Notes under the pieces: model-generated
The model's database searches: none
What the model saw: only the letters and a program-made list of their open reading frames with translations
Told to the model about the DNA's origin: nothing
Shown here: one piece after another, positions 16,308 through 25,684 of the stretch
Layout of the letters: every line of letters begins with the position of its first letter
Numbering within the stretch: the first letter of the stretch is position 1
Source: Paraflavitalea soli
GTDB lineage: Bacteria; Bacteroidota; Bacteroidia; Chitinophagales; Chitinophagaceae
Assembly: GCF_003555545.1 (NCBI RefSeq)
Contig: NZ_CP032157.1
Coordinates: forward strand, 7,630,546 to 7,694,545
Length of the DNA: 64,000 nucleotides
Reading direction: 5' to 3'
Made by a program: the position numbers and the translations under genes

Positions 16308-16423
16308 TGCTAATCGAAGCAAACGTCAAAGCAAGAGATTGCTGATTGCCGATTCACGATCCCCCTGTTTGAATTTCATAAGTATCCGTTTGATCTTTAT
16401 AAACAAGGCCCTGTAATCCATAG

Positions 16424-16431
16424 TATCTTTG
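16424..16431 (+). promoter_or_regulatory. Candidate -7 box of the aldo/keto reductase
   Basis: TATCTTTG matches TAnnTTTG exactly and lies 19 bases before the ATG at 16451. No -33 TTTG is found at the usual distance. Confidence 0.4.
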
Positions 16432-16450
16432 AGCTATAAATTATTAGTCT

Positions 16451-17434
<984 letters not shown>

Positions 17435-17445
17435 GACAATAATTA

Positions 17446-17484
17446 GCGGGTGGTACCGGTCACTATCGGGCCACCCGCTTTTTT
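17446..17484 (+). terminator. Terminator after the aldo/keto reductase
   Basis: GCGGGTGG (17446-17453) pairs perfectly with CCACCCGC (17471-17478) and is followed by six T residues. Confidence 0.88.
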
Positions 17485-17671
17485 ATACTATAACGGTATA
17501 GTGATTTGTTGAGTTCTCCACATTTGTGCTCCTCCCTTGTGCCCCTTGCCATAATTCCTGTCGTTCCACAACTTTCTTTGTAAAATCTTCGTACATTTCT
17601 TGGGTAATAACTGCTAGTAGCGGGCGCTTATATGTCCTTTTTGAGGTAAAGGCCCGTCTAAATCACTCAAC

Positions 17672-19333
17672 ATGAAAGGTATCCACATCGGCCGGTGGTT
17701 CAGGAACGTATCGATTGCAAAGAAGCTGTACTTCACGGTAGGGATTATGGCCCTGTTGATTGCCTTCGAGCTGGGCGCACTTATTTTTTCCATCAACACA
17801 CTTTCTTCAGTAAGGGCTTATGTAAATGGCGAAGGGCTTTGGTCAAAGGCCCAGAAAGATGCCATGTACCAACTCCTTAAATATGGCCGCAGCAGGGATG
17901 AGGCCGATTACCTGGAATTCAAAGAATTCATGAAAGTACCCATGGGCGATCATAAAGCCCTGGTAGAATTGAGCAAACAGAAACCCGACCTCCAGGCAGC
18001 CCGGGAGGGGTTGATAGCAGGCCGTAATCATCCCGACGATGTAGAGGGGATGATCAAACTCTTCAGAAGATTCCACAGTGAAGATCATATCCACCGGGCC
18101 ATTCTGGCCTGGAATGCGGCCGACAGCCTGATCCCCGAATTTTTCGTCATCGGCAACAAGCTGCACCAGGAGATCAATGCTACCAATCCGTCTCCGGAGC
18201 GTATCAATGCGATATTGGAGGAGATCGATCCCCTCAATGATAAGATCACGCCTTTTGAAGACAGGTTCTCCGCCACCCTGGGCGAAGGCTCGCGCTGGCT
18301 GGAAAAATACATCCTGAAGATATTGTTTATTATTGCGCTTACCGTAGAATTGACCGGGTTGGGACTGGCCATTGTTGTAAGCCGAAGCATACAGAAGGGA
18401 CTGAATGAAATATTGCACTCTGCACAGGCCGTTACCCTGGGCAACCTGAGCAGCCGGGCAAAAGCCTTTTCCAACGACGAGATCGGCATATTGGCCAACG
18501 ATTTTAACAAGATGGCCGCAGAGCTGGAGCGTATGACAGATGTGATCCAGGAAGCAAATATCACCCTGGAGCGCAAAGTGCAGCAGCGTACCTCCGAACT
18601 GGAACGTAAGAATAAGGAATTGGAACAATTTGCCTATGTAGCCTCGCACGATCTTCAGGAGCCTTTAAGGACTACCACCGGATTTGTAGAAGCCTTGCGC
18701 AAGCAGTACAAGGGAATGTTAGACGAACATGCCGACAGGTACCTGGACTACATAGCCCAGTCATCTGACCGGATGAAAATACTGATCAAAGACCTGCTGG
18801 ATTATTCCCGCATCGGAAGGGAGAAGCAATTTGTACCAGTCAATTGTAATGTAATGCTGGCTGAGGTATTGTCTGACCTCGATACCGTTATCGGGGAAAG
18901 TCAGGCCGCCATTAAGGTTGGCGAACTGCCCGTAGTCAATGCTTTTCCTACGGAACTTAAATTGTTGTTCCAAAACCTCATCAGTAATTCCATTAAATTC
19001 AGAAGGCGCGGGGTAGCTCCTTTGATCAGCATTGATGTGCAGTCCAGGAATGGGTATTGGAAATTCTCCGTGCAGGACAACGGTATTGGTATTGATCCCA
19101 GTCACCACGACAGGATCTTTATTATCTTCCAGCGATTGCATAACCGGTCCGATTATGAAGGATCGGGTATTGGCCTGGCGCATTGCAAGAAGATCGTTGA
19201 ATTGCATGGAGGAGAGATCTGGGTAGAATCTACGCCCGGAAAGGGCAGTACTTTCTTCTTTACGATTGCCGAGCACCCCGTCCACACCGAAGAAGAAAAA
19301 ACGAATGCCGCCCGGCAGGTGATGAATCTTTAA
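17672..19333 (+). CDS. Sensor histidine kinase with HAMP domain
   Basis: The 553-residue protein has a membrane span near residues 24-46, a periplasmic sensor of about 160 residues, a second span at about 213-235, a HAMP domain (about 236-290) and a coiled coil. The kinase core begins with FAYVASHDLQEP, where His326 is the phosphorylation site, and the ATPase domain has the N, G1 and G2 boxes ('NLISNSIKFRR', 'DNGIGIDPSHHDRIF', 'GSGIGLAHCKKIV'). The core is of the phytochrome-like HWE/bacteriophytochrome type often seen with 'ASHDLQEPL'. No response regulator is encoded beside it. It stands between two efflux operons, but a role in their control is only a guess. Confidence 0.9.
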   Translation: MKGIHIGRWFRNVSIAKKLYFTVGIMALLIAFELGALIFSINTLSSVRAYVNGEGLWSKAQKDAMYQLLKYGRSRDEADYLEFKEFMKVPMGDHKALVELSKQKPDLQAAREGLIAGRNHPDDVEGMIKLFRRFHSEDHIHRAILAWNAADSLIPEFFVIGNKLHQEINATNPSPERINAILEEIDPLNDKITPFEDRFSATLGEGSRWLEKYILKILFIIALTVELTGLGLAIVVSRSIQKGLNEILHSAQAVTLGNLSSRAKAFSNDEIGILANDFNKMAAELERMTDVIQEANITLERKVQQRTSELERKNKELEQFAYVASHDLQEPLRTTTGFVEALRKQYKGMLDEHADRYLDYIAQSSDRMKILIKDLLDYSRIGREKQFVPVNCNVMLAEVLSDLDTVIGESQAAIKVGELPVVNAFPTELKLLFQNLISNSIKFRRRGVAPLISIDVQSRNGYWKFSVQDNGIGIDPSHHDRIFIIFQRLHNRSDYEGSGIGLAHCKKIVELHGGEIWVESTPGKGSTFFFTIAEHPVHTEEEKTNAARQVMNL

Positions 19334-19694
19334 CCCTGGTTTAATGCCATCATATCCCTGAATATGGCCATTGTTGTATACTTTTCGTGCCCGCATCTTT
19401 GCGGTGTAGATGGCCCTGAAAGCCCCCTATACAATAATGTCTAACGATTGGTTCGCCCGGTAATAAAATACTGTAACCAAATAAATTATAACGATGGGAA
19501 CCAAAATAATTTGCCTGTTTTACGAAGCACTTTAATAATTTTGCAGCATCTCAGGAAAAGTCCCTGCAACTCTCAGGCAGGTATTATCCAGGATTGACGC
19601 CCCCAGTCATCCCTGCTTTTATAGAAAAAGCAGCCATGATTACCCATGCATAATGATTGCGTGTTCCGGTATATTAGAAATATAAATGTGCATT
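19334..19694 (+). promoter_or_regulatory. Promoter and structured leader of RND operon 2
   Basis: This 360-base gap has no gene. TAATTTTG at 19536-19543 is an exact -7 match, with TTTG at 19510-19513 (spacing 22). The leader that follows would be about 145 bases long and can fold into three neighbouring hairpins: CCTGC/GCAGG (19563-19581), GGATTGAC/GTCATCC (19591-19612) and CTGCTTTT/AAAAGCAG (19613-19633). No known riboswitch class fits well. Confidence 0.45.
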
Positions 19695-21047
19695 ATGAGC
19701 AACCAATATAGAGAAAGGCTTTCCGAAAAAAAGAAGATCCTCAAGGCATGCCTATTGGCGTTAGCGATGCCCCTTTTGTTGCCTGCACAGCAGCAAAGCA
19801 GCGATAGTGTATTACAACAGGCGACCCTGGAAAATGTAATACAGTATGCCATCAGGCGGCAGCCATTGATCCAGCAATCATTGATCGATGAGGAAACGAC
19901 AGAGACAACGATTAAAAGCAAACTGGCAGACTGGTTTCCCCAGTTGAACTTCAATTACCTGTTCCAGCACAACTTCGAGGTACAAACAGCCGTGATCGGT
20001 GGAGAGGCCAGGAAACTGGGGGTAAACAATACCTCCGCCCTGCAATTTGGCCTTACCCAAAACCTGTTCAACCGCGATGCCTTGCTGGCCAGTCGCAGCG
20101 CCAGGGATGTACGCAATCTGGCAAAGCAGAATACCAGCAGCACCAAAATAGATGTGGCGGTCAATGTGGCCAAAGCATTTTATGATGTACTGGCCACTGA
20201 ACAACAGATCAAAGTATCTCATGAAGACATCACCCGCCTGGAACGCAGCCTCAAAGATGCTACTGCTCAATATACCGCTGGCGTGGCTGATAAGACAGAT
20301 TACAAAAGGGCTACCATCGCTCTGAACAATGCCAGGGCCCTCCTTAAGACGCACGAAGAACTCGTGATCGCAAAGCGGGAATACCTGAAGTCATTGATGG
20401 GCTACCCCACCAGCCAGCCAATAGACATAATATATGATAGCCTGCAAATGGAAAGGGAGATAACATTGGATACGACACAAACGGCCGATTATAAAGGGCG
20501 CATAGAGTTCCGGTTATTGGAAACCCAACGCAAGCTGCAACAGGCCAATGTGCGCTACAATAAATGGAGCTACCTGCCCAATGTATACGCTTCCGGCGCT
20601 TACAATTTCAATTTCCAGAATGATAAGTTCAGCAAGTTGTACAACACCAACTATCCTAACTCTTATGCAGCGCTTACTTTATCCATGCCTATATTCCAGG
20701 GCGGTAAAAGAAAGTACAATATCCAACAGGCAGAGTGGGAGCTGAAGTCATTGGATTGGCAGGAGATCAGCCTGAAGAATTCGGTCAACTCACAATATGC
20801 GCAAGCACTGGCTGTCTATAAAAGCAGCCTGGCCACTTACCTGGCATTGAAAGAAAATATGGACCTGGCCAGGGAAGTATATGATGTGATCAACCTGCAA
20901 TACCGCTCGGGTGTGAAAACTTACCTCGAAGTGATCAATGCAGAATCAGACCTGCGTACAGCCCGCATCAACTATTATAATGCCTTATACGTGTTACTAT
21001 CCGGTAAGATAGACGTACTAAAAGCATTGGGCCAAATCAATTATTAA
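19695..21047 (+). CDS. TolC-family outer-membrane efflux protein (operon 2)
   Basis: The 450-residue protein has a positively charged start and a signal peptide ending near 'LLLPAQQ', followed by two OEP repeats with long helices ('LENVIQYAIRRQPLIQQSLIDEET' opens the first; 'YRSGVKTYLEVINAESDLRTARINYYNALY' is in the second). It is the outer-membrane duct of the second pump. ATGs at 19686 and 19695 are both possible starts. The adaptor begins 18 bases after its stop, then the permease, giving the classical order duct-adaptor-permease under one promoter. Confidence 0.9.
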   Translation: MSNQYRERLSEKKKILKACLLALAMPLLLPAQQQSSDSVLQQATLENVIQYAIRRQPLIQQSLIDEETTETTIKSKLADWFPQLNFNYLFQHNFEVQTAVIGGEARKLGVNNTSALQFGLTQNLFNRDALLASRSARDVRNLAKQNTSSTKIDVAVNVAKAFYDVLATEQQIKVSHEDITRLERSLKDATAQYTAGVADKTDYKRATIALNNARALLKTHEELVIAKREYLKSLMGYPTSQPIDIIYDSLQMEREITLDTTQTADYKGRIEFRLLETQRKLQQANVRYNKWSYLPNVYASGAYNFNFQNDKFSKLYNTNYPNSYAALTLSMPIFQGGKRKYNIQQAEWELKSLDWQEISLKNSVNSQYAQALAVYKSSLATYLALKENMDLAREVYDVINLQYRSGVKTYLEVINAESDLRTARINYYNALYVLLSGKIDVLKALGQINY

Positions 21048-21065
21048 TATCAAACATCTCAGCAT

Positions 21066-22220
21066 ATGTTGTTTACAAGGATAGGATATTTTACAAGTGT
21101 AGGTTGCCTGTTGGCCATGGTTTCCTGTGGCGGTAATAAGCAACCACAACCAGGTGCTCAGACGCCGCAGGCTGTTCCCGTTACCGTGACCAAAGTAACT
21201 ACTACCGATGCGGTTTATTTTGATGAATACCCGGGTACCCTTACTGCCCTCAACCAGGTAGAATTGCGTGCGCAGGTAAACGGATATATTACCGGCATTT
21301 ATTTCCAGGATGGTGCAAGAGTGAAGAAAGGCCAGCGTTTGTATTCCATCGATCAGCAGGCTTATGAAGCCAACTACCAGCAGGCAGTCGCTTCGCTGGC
21401 GGTGCAGGAAGCCAACCTCATCAAAGCGCAGAAGGATGCCGACCGCTACCATGAGCTGGACAAGCAGGATGCCATTGCCAAACAACAGGTAGATAATGCT
21501 GATGCTGCACTCGAAGCTGCGAAGAAACAGGTAGAGGCTGCCAAGGCCAATATCCGCGCTGTGCAAACCAACGTAAGGTATACCACCATCCTGGCGCCTT
21601 TTGATGGCACCATTGGCATCTCACAGGTAAAAGTAGGTGGCCCCATATATGCCGGTACCACTATCCTCAATACGGTGTCTTCTGATGATCCCATGGCCGT
21701 CGACTTTACGATCAATCAAAAAGAACTCTACCGGTATGTACAGATGCAGCAAAAGGGTACAAAACCCAAAGACTCAATTTTCACGATTGCTTTTGGTAAT
21801 GATGTGTATCCCTATGTTGGCTCTATCAGCCTGATAGACCGTGCCGTTGATCCGCAGACCGGTAATATTAAAACAAGACTTATATTTCCCAATCCCAAAG
21901 ACATGCTGAAAGCAGGTATGAGCGCTACCGTGCGCGTGAAGAATAGTTCTTCCACACAGACGGTGGTCATTCCTTATAAAGCCGTTACCGAACAGCTGGG
22001 TGATTTCTTTGTGTATGTGGAAGCTGACAGCAGCAAGGTAACGCAGCGTAAAGTGGTATTGGGTAAGCAGATCGGTACAGATGTGATCATCAAGGACGGT
22101 TTGCAGGCCGGTGAGACCATTGTAGTACAAGGTGTGCAGAACCTGCGCGAAGGTGCTAAGATCACCACTGCACCGCCACAACAGCCAGGAGCACCAGGAG
22201 CAGCACCTGCTAAGAAGTAA
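21066..22220 (+). CDS. RND periplasmic adaptor lipoprotein (operon 2)
   Basis: The 384-residue AcrA/MexA-type adaptor has a lipoprotein signal (lipobox MVSC, Cys21), the lipoyl half-motifs ('VELRAQVNGYITGIYFQDGARVKKGQRLYSID' and 'ILAPFDGTIGISQVKVGGPI') around a helical hairpin, and a C-terminal 'VQGVQNLREGAKI' segment typical for HAE1 adaptors. A Pro/Ala/Gly-rich tail ends the protein. It bridges the permease at 22265 and the duct at 19695. Confidence 0.93.
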   Translation: MLFTRIGYFTSVGCLLAMVSCGGNKQPQPGAQTPQAVPVTVTKVTTTDAVYFDEYPGTLTALNQVELRAQVNGYITGIYFQDGARVKKGQRLYSIDQQAYEANYQQAVASLAVQEANLIKAQKDADRYHELDKQDAIAKQQVDNADAALEAAKKQVEAAKANIRAVQTNVRYTTILAPFDGTIGISQVKVGGPIYAGTTILNTVSSDDPMAVDFTINQKELYRYVQMQQKGTKPKDSIFTIAFGNDVYPYVGSISLIDRAVDPQTGNIKTRLIFPNPKDMLKAGMSATVRVKNSSSTQTVVIPYKAVTEQLGDFFVYVEADSSKVTQRKVVLGKQIGTDVIIKDGLQAGETIVVQGVQNLREGAKITTAPPQQPGAPGAAPAKK

Positions 22221-22264
22221 CGAGCGTTATTATTCGAACTGAGGACTTATAAAGACGATAACTA

Positions 22265-25200
22265 ATGATAGCAGATACTTTTATAAAACGCCCGGTAACG
22301 GCCATCGTAATATCGATCGTGATTGTGCTGGTGGGCCTGATATCCCTGAACAGCCTGCCCATTGCGCAATACCCGGATATCACCCCGCCTACCGTTTCTA
22401 TATCAGGTATTTTTACAGGTGCCGATGCCCAAACGGTGGAACAAACGACGACCACCGCTATTGAAACGCAGGTGAATGGTACACCGGGCATGACATTCAT
22501 CAGCAGTAACAGTACCGGTAGCGGTCAAAGCAGTATTACCGTAAATTTTGAGATCGGAACAGATATTAATATTGCCACACTCGATGTACAGAACCGGGTA
22601 AGTGTGGCCGAGCCTACGCTGCCGGATGCGGTAAAGCGGTTGGGATTGACCACCCGTAAGCGTAACCCCAGCATCATGGTGGCCCTGGCCTTGTATTCTC
22701 CCAATGGAACCAGAAGCCCAACTTTCCTGGGCAACTATGCCAACATCTATTTGAAGGATGCCTTACTGCGTGTGAAAGGGGTGGGTGATATCGTGACCCG
22801 TGGTGATGATTTTGGTATGCGTATCTGGCTCGACCCCAAAAAACTGGCCGCGCTCAATATGACGCCAGCCGATATTACAGCCTCCCTTACAGAGCAAAAC
22901 CTGCAAGTGGCTGCCGGTACCATTGGTGGTAACCCACAGCCTAATGCACAGGCTTTTGAATACAGCGTATTGACCAATAGCCGTATCAATACCAAGGCCC
23001 AGTTTGAAAGCATCGTAGTACGTACAAGACCTGCCGATGGCAGCGTTGTATACCTGAAAGATGTAGCCAGGGTAGAGCTCGGTAAATTTGATTATGGCAA
23101 TAATGCCTTCGTAAATGGAAAATCAGCCGCCTTCATCCTCATCTACCAGGCGCCGGGCGCCAACGCCCTTGATACCTGGGATGGGTTGCAAAAAACACTG
23201 GCTGAGCTGAAAGCTGCTTTCCCGAAAGATGTGGATTATGCGGTGCCCCTGGAAACAGTCTCTGTAGTAAAGGTGTCTATCAACGAAGTAATGCATACCC
23301 TGGTGGAAGCATTGATACTGGTGATCATTGTGGTATTCCTGTTCCTCCAGAACTGGCGTGCTACGCTGATCCCCGTACTGGCCATCCCGGTATCATTGAT
23401 CGGTACTTTCATCTTCTTCATTCCGTTTGGATTCACCATCAATACACTCACCCTGTTTGCATTTGTACTGGCCATTGGTATCGTGGTGGATGACGCCATT
23501 GTGGTGGTGGAAGCAGTGCAACACTATATTGACCACGAAAAGCTATCACCCAAGGAAGCTACCCAAAAAGCGATGGGTGATATCTCGGGTCCGGTAGTGG
23601 CCATTGCCCTTATCCTGGCTGCGGTATTTGTGCCCGTAGGTTTTATCCCGGGCATTGTGGGGCGGTTGTACCAGCAGTTCGCCATTACTATTGCCGTCTC
23701 GGTGATCATCTCAGCCTTTGTGGCCCTGTCTTTGACACCAGCCTTGTGTACCATCATGCTCAGGCCTTCCAAAGAAGAAGGCGCCCGTAAGAACATACTG
23801 GAGAAATTCTTTGCCTGGTTCAACCGGGTGTTTGGCAACCTTACCCGTTCTTATACTAAAGGGGTAGGCAGGTGGATCAAAGGAACGCCCTATGTGGTGA
23901 TCATGATGATCTGCCTCTTTGTAGGTTTGTTCTTCCTGTTCAAAGCCAAGCCATCCGGATTTATACCTACCGAAGATGAAGGCCGTATGTTTGTGACCTA
24001 TGAAATGCCGGAAGGTACTTCCACTACCCGTAGTGTGGCCATGCTCAAAGATGTAATGGCCAGGGTACAGGCCATACCCGGGGTAAGAGTAGTAGGAGGT
24101 TTGGCCGGTCTGAACATTATCAACTTCTCTTTCAAATCCAACTCCGGAACCATGTTCGTGAGTCTGGATCCCTGGGATGACCGGAAGGACAAGAGTTTGC
24201 AGCTGGACGGCATCATGGCCGAGATCAGGAAGCGGACCGGTGATATTAAAGAAGCCAGGATCCTGCCGATAGCCCCGCCTGCGATCCCGGGCCTTGGACA
24301 GACCTCCGGGTTTACTTTTGAATTACTGCAAACAACCAGTACCGATAATATCCAGGAATTTGAGAAGGTAGGACAGAAGTTCATGGGTGCCCTGTACCAG
24401 CGGCCTGAGATCGGTGTGGCCTTTACCTTCTTCTCTACCAAAACCCCCAGCTACCAGGTAGATGTAGACAAGGAGAAAGCCAAGAAACTGGGTGTACTGG
24501 TATCGGATGTATATGCCACCATGTCTACCTTACTGGGTAGTAGTTATGTAAATGACTTCAACCTGTATGGCAGAAACTTCCGGGTAATGGCCATGGCTGA
24601 TAGCAGCTTCCGTTCATCGCTCAATGATTTCCAGAATTATTATGTGCGCAACAGCCAGGGCAATATGATACCGCTGAGTTCTTTGGTGACTTCCAAACTG
24701 GTAGAAAACCCTTCGGTGATCTCTCACTACAATATCTATCGTTCTATCGAGATCAACGGTTCACCCAAGCCGGGCTTTAGTAGCGGCCAGGCCATCCAGG
24801 CCTTGCGTGAAGTAGCAGCCCAGGTTTTACCCGCAGGATACAGTTATGAGTTTTCAGGTATGAGCCGTGAGGAGATCAAAGCAGGTGATAGCACCACTAC
24901 CATCTTTGCGATCTCCATTGTGTTTGTATTCCTGTTCCTGGCCGCCTTGTATGAAAGCTGGTCAATACCTTTCTCCGTATTGTTTGCAGTACCCATCGGT
25001 TTGCTGGGTTCTATCCTCACGTTGACCCTGCTGCCCAACCTCACCAACAATATCTATGCGCAGATCGGTATGATCACCCTCATCGGGTTGGCCGCCAAAA
25101 ATGCCATCCTGATCGTAGAGTTTGCCAAGGAGCGGGTAGACCGGGGTATAGATGTGGTGCATGCCACCCTGCAGGCCGTGCAGTTGCGTTTACGTCCCAT

Positions 25201-25459
25201 TGTCATGACCTCACTGGCATTCATATTGGGTGTATTGCCCCTGGCCTTTGCCAGTGGTGCAGCGGCTGTATCACGCCAAACCATTGGCTGGACCGTATTC
25301 GGCGGTATGCTGGCAGCTACCACCCTGGCCATCTTTGTGGTGCCCGTACTGTTTGTACTGATCACCAAGATTGCCTACGGTCGTACACTGAAGAAGTTGA
25401 AAGAGAACCAGAAGAATGTAGAGCAGGTAGACCAGAATATTCTTTCAGGAGAAAGCTGA
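22265..25459 (+). CDS. HAE1-type RND multidrug efflux permease (operon 2)
   Basis: The 1064-residue protein is close to AcrB/MexB in layout, with twelve membrane spans and two porter domains. The opening 'IADTFIKRPVTAIVISIVIVLVG' is typical. The proton-relay pair is intact as Asp409-Asp410 in IVVDDAIVVVE. Known relatives export dyes, detergents and antibiotics using the proton gradient; the actual substrates here are not known. It is the last gene of the operon, and a strong terminator follows at 25531-25561. Confidence 0.94.
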   Translation: MIADTFIKRPVTAIVISIVIVLVGLISLNSLPIAQYPDITPPTVSISGIFTGADAQTVEQTTTTAIETQVNGTPGMTFISSNSTGSGQSSITVNFEIGTDINIATLDVQNRVSVAEPTLPDAVKRLGLTTRKRNPSIMVALALYSPNGTRSPTFLGNYANIYLKDALLRVKGVGDIVTRGDDFGMRIWLDPKKLAALNMTPADITASLTEQNLQVAAGTIGGNPQPNAQAFEYSVLTNSRINTKAQFESIVVRTRPADGSVVYLKDVARVELGKFDYGNNAFVNGKSAAFILIYQAPGANALDTWDGLQKTLAELKAAFPKDVDYAVPLETVSVVKVSINEVMHTLVEALILVIIVVFLFLQNWRATLIPVLAIPVSLIGTFIFFIPFGFTINTLTLFAFVLAIGIVVDDAIVVVEAVQHYIDHEKLSPKEATQKAMGDISGPVVAIALILAAVFVPVGFIPGIVGRLYQQFAITIAVSVIISAFVALSLTPALCTIMLRPSKEEGARKNILEKFFAWFNRVFGNLTRSYTKGVGRWIKGTPYVVIMMICLFVGLFFLFKAKPSGFIPTEDEGRMFVTYEMPEGTSTTRSVAMLKDVMARVQAIPGVRVVGGLAGLNIINFSFKSNSGTMFVSLDPWDDRKDKSLQLDGIMAEIRKRTGDIKEARILPIAPPAIPGLGQTSGFTFELLQTTSTDNIQEFEKVGQKFMGALYQRPEIGVAFTFFSTKTPSYQVDVDKEKAKKLGVLVSDVYATMSTLLGSSYVNDFNLYGRNFRVMAMADSSFRSSLNDFQNYYVRNSQGNMIPLSSLVTSKLVENPSVISHYNIYRSIEINGSPKPGFSSGQAIQALREVAAQVLPAGYSYEFSGMSREEIKAGDSTTTIFAISIVFVFLFLAALYESWSIPFSVLFAVPIGLLGSILTLTLLPNLTNNIYAQIGMITLIGLAAKNAILIVEFAKERVDRGIDVVHATLQAVQLRLRPIVMTSLAFILGVLPLAFASGAAAVSRQTIGWTVFGGMLAATTLAIFVVPVLFVLITKIAYGRTLKKLKENQKNVEQVDQNILSGES

Positions 25460-25460
25460 T

Positions 25461-25510
25461 AGTGCCAGCCTGAGCTAACGCATGTCAGCCTGAGCCTGTC
25501 GAAGGCGGCT
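25461..25510. repeat. Dispersed intergenic repeat (GTCAGCCTGAG type)
   Basis: GCCAGCCTGAGC (25464-25475) is followed by a second copy, GTCAGCCTGAGC (25484-25495), which continues into CTGTCGAAGGCGG. A variant with a small hairpin inserted in it lies at 45950-45996. This is a short dispersed repeat of the genome, seen twice in this window. Confidence 0.65.
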
Positions 25511-25530
25511 TCAATATAACAGGATGAATG

Positions 25531-25561
25531 AACAGGAAAGGGAATCCCCTTTCCTGTTTTT
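25531..25561 (+). terminator. Terminator of RND operon 2
   Basis: A perfect 12-bp stem (25531-25542 with 25547-25558) with a 4-base loop ends in a T run. It lies 70 bases after the permease stop. Confidence 0.9.
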
Positions 25562-25684
25562 GTTTATAGTGGTGGGCCTTTTGCAGGTGCTTGCTTTTTT
25601 AGTGTGTAATTGACAATAAAAAGCTACCTTCCGGGTATTAATTTCCTAACCGGCGTTTTGCCACCCGAGTTCAATGCTTGTGCT

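Noticed and set aside
19545-19582. Glycine-riboswitch-like piece (AACTCTCAGGCAGG) before RND operon 2
   Set aside because: Ten bases fit the family, but the pairing partner GGAGAG and the GCCGAAGG block are missing, and no glycine gene follows.
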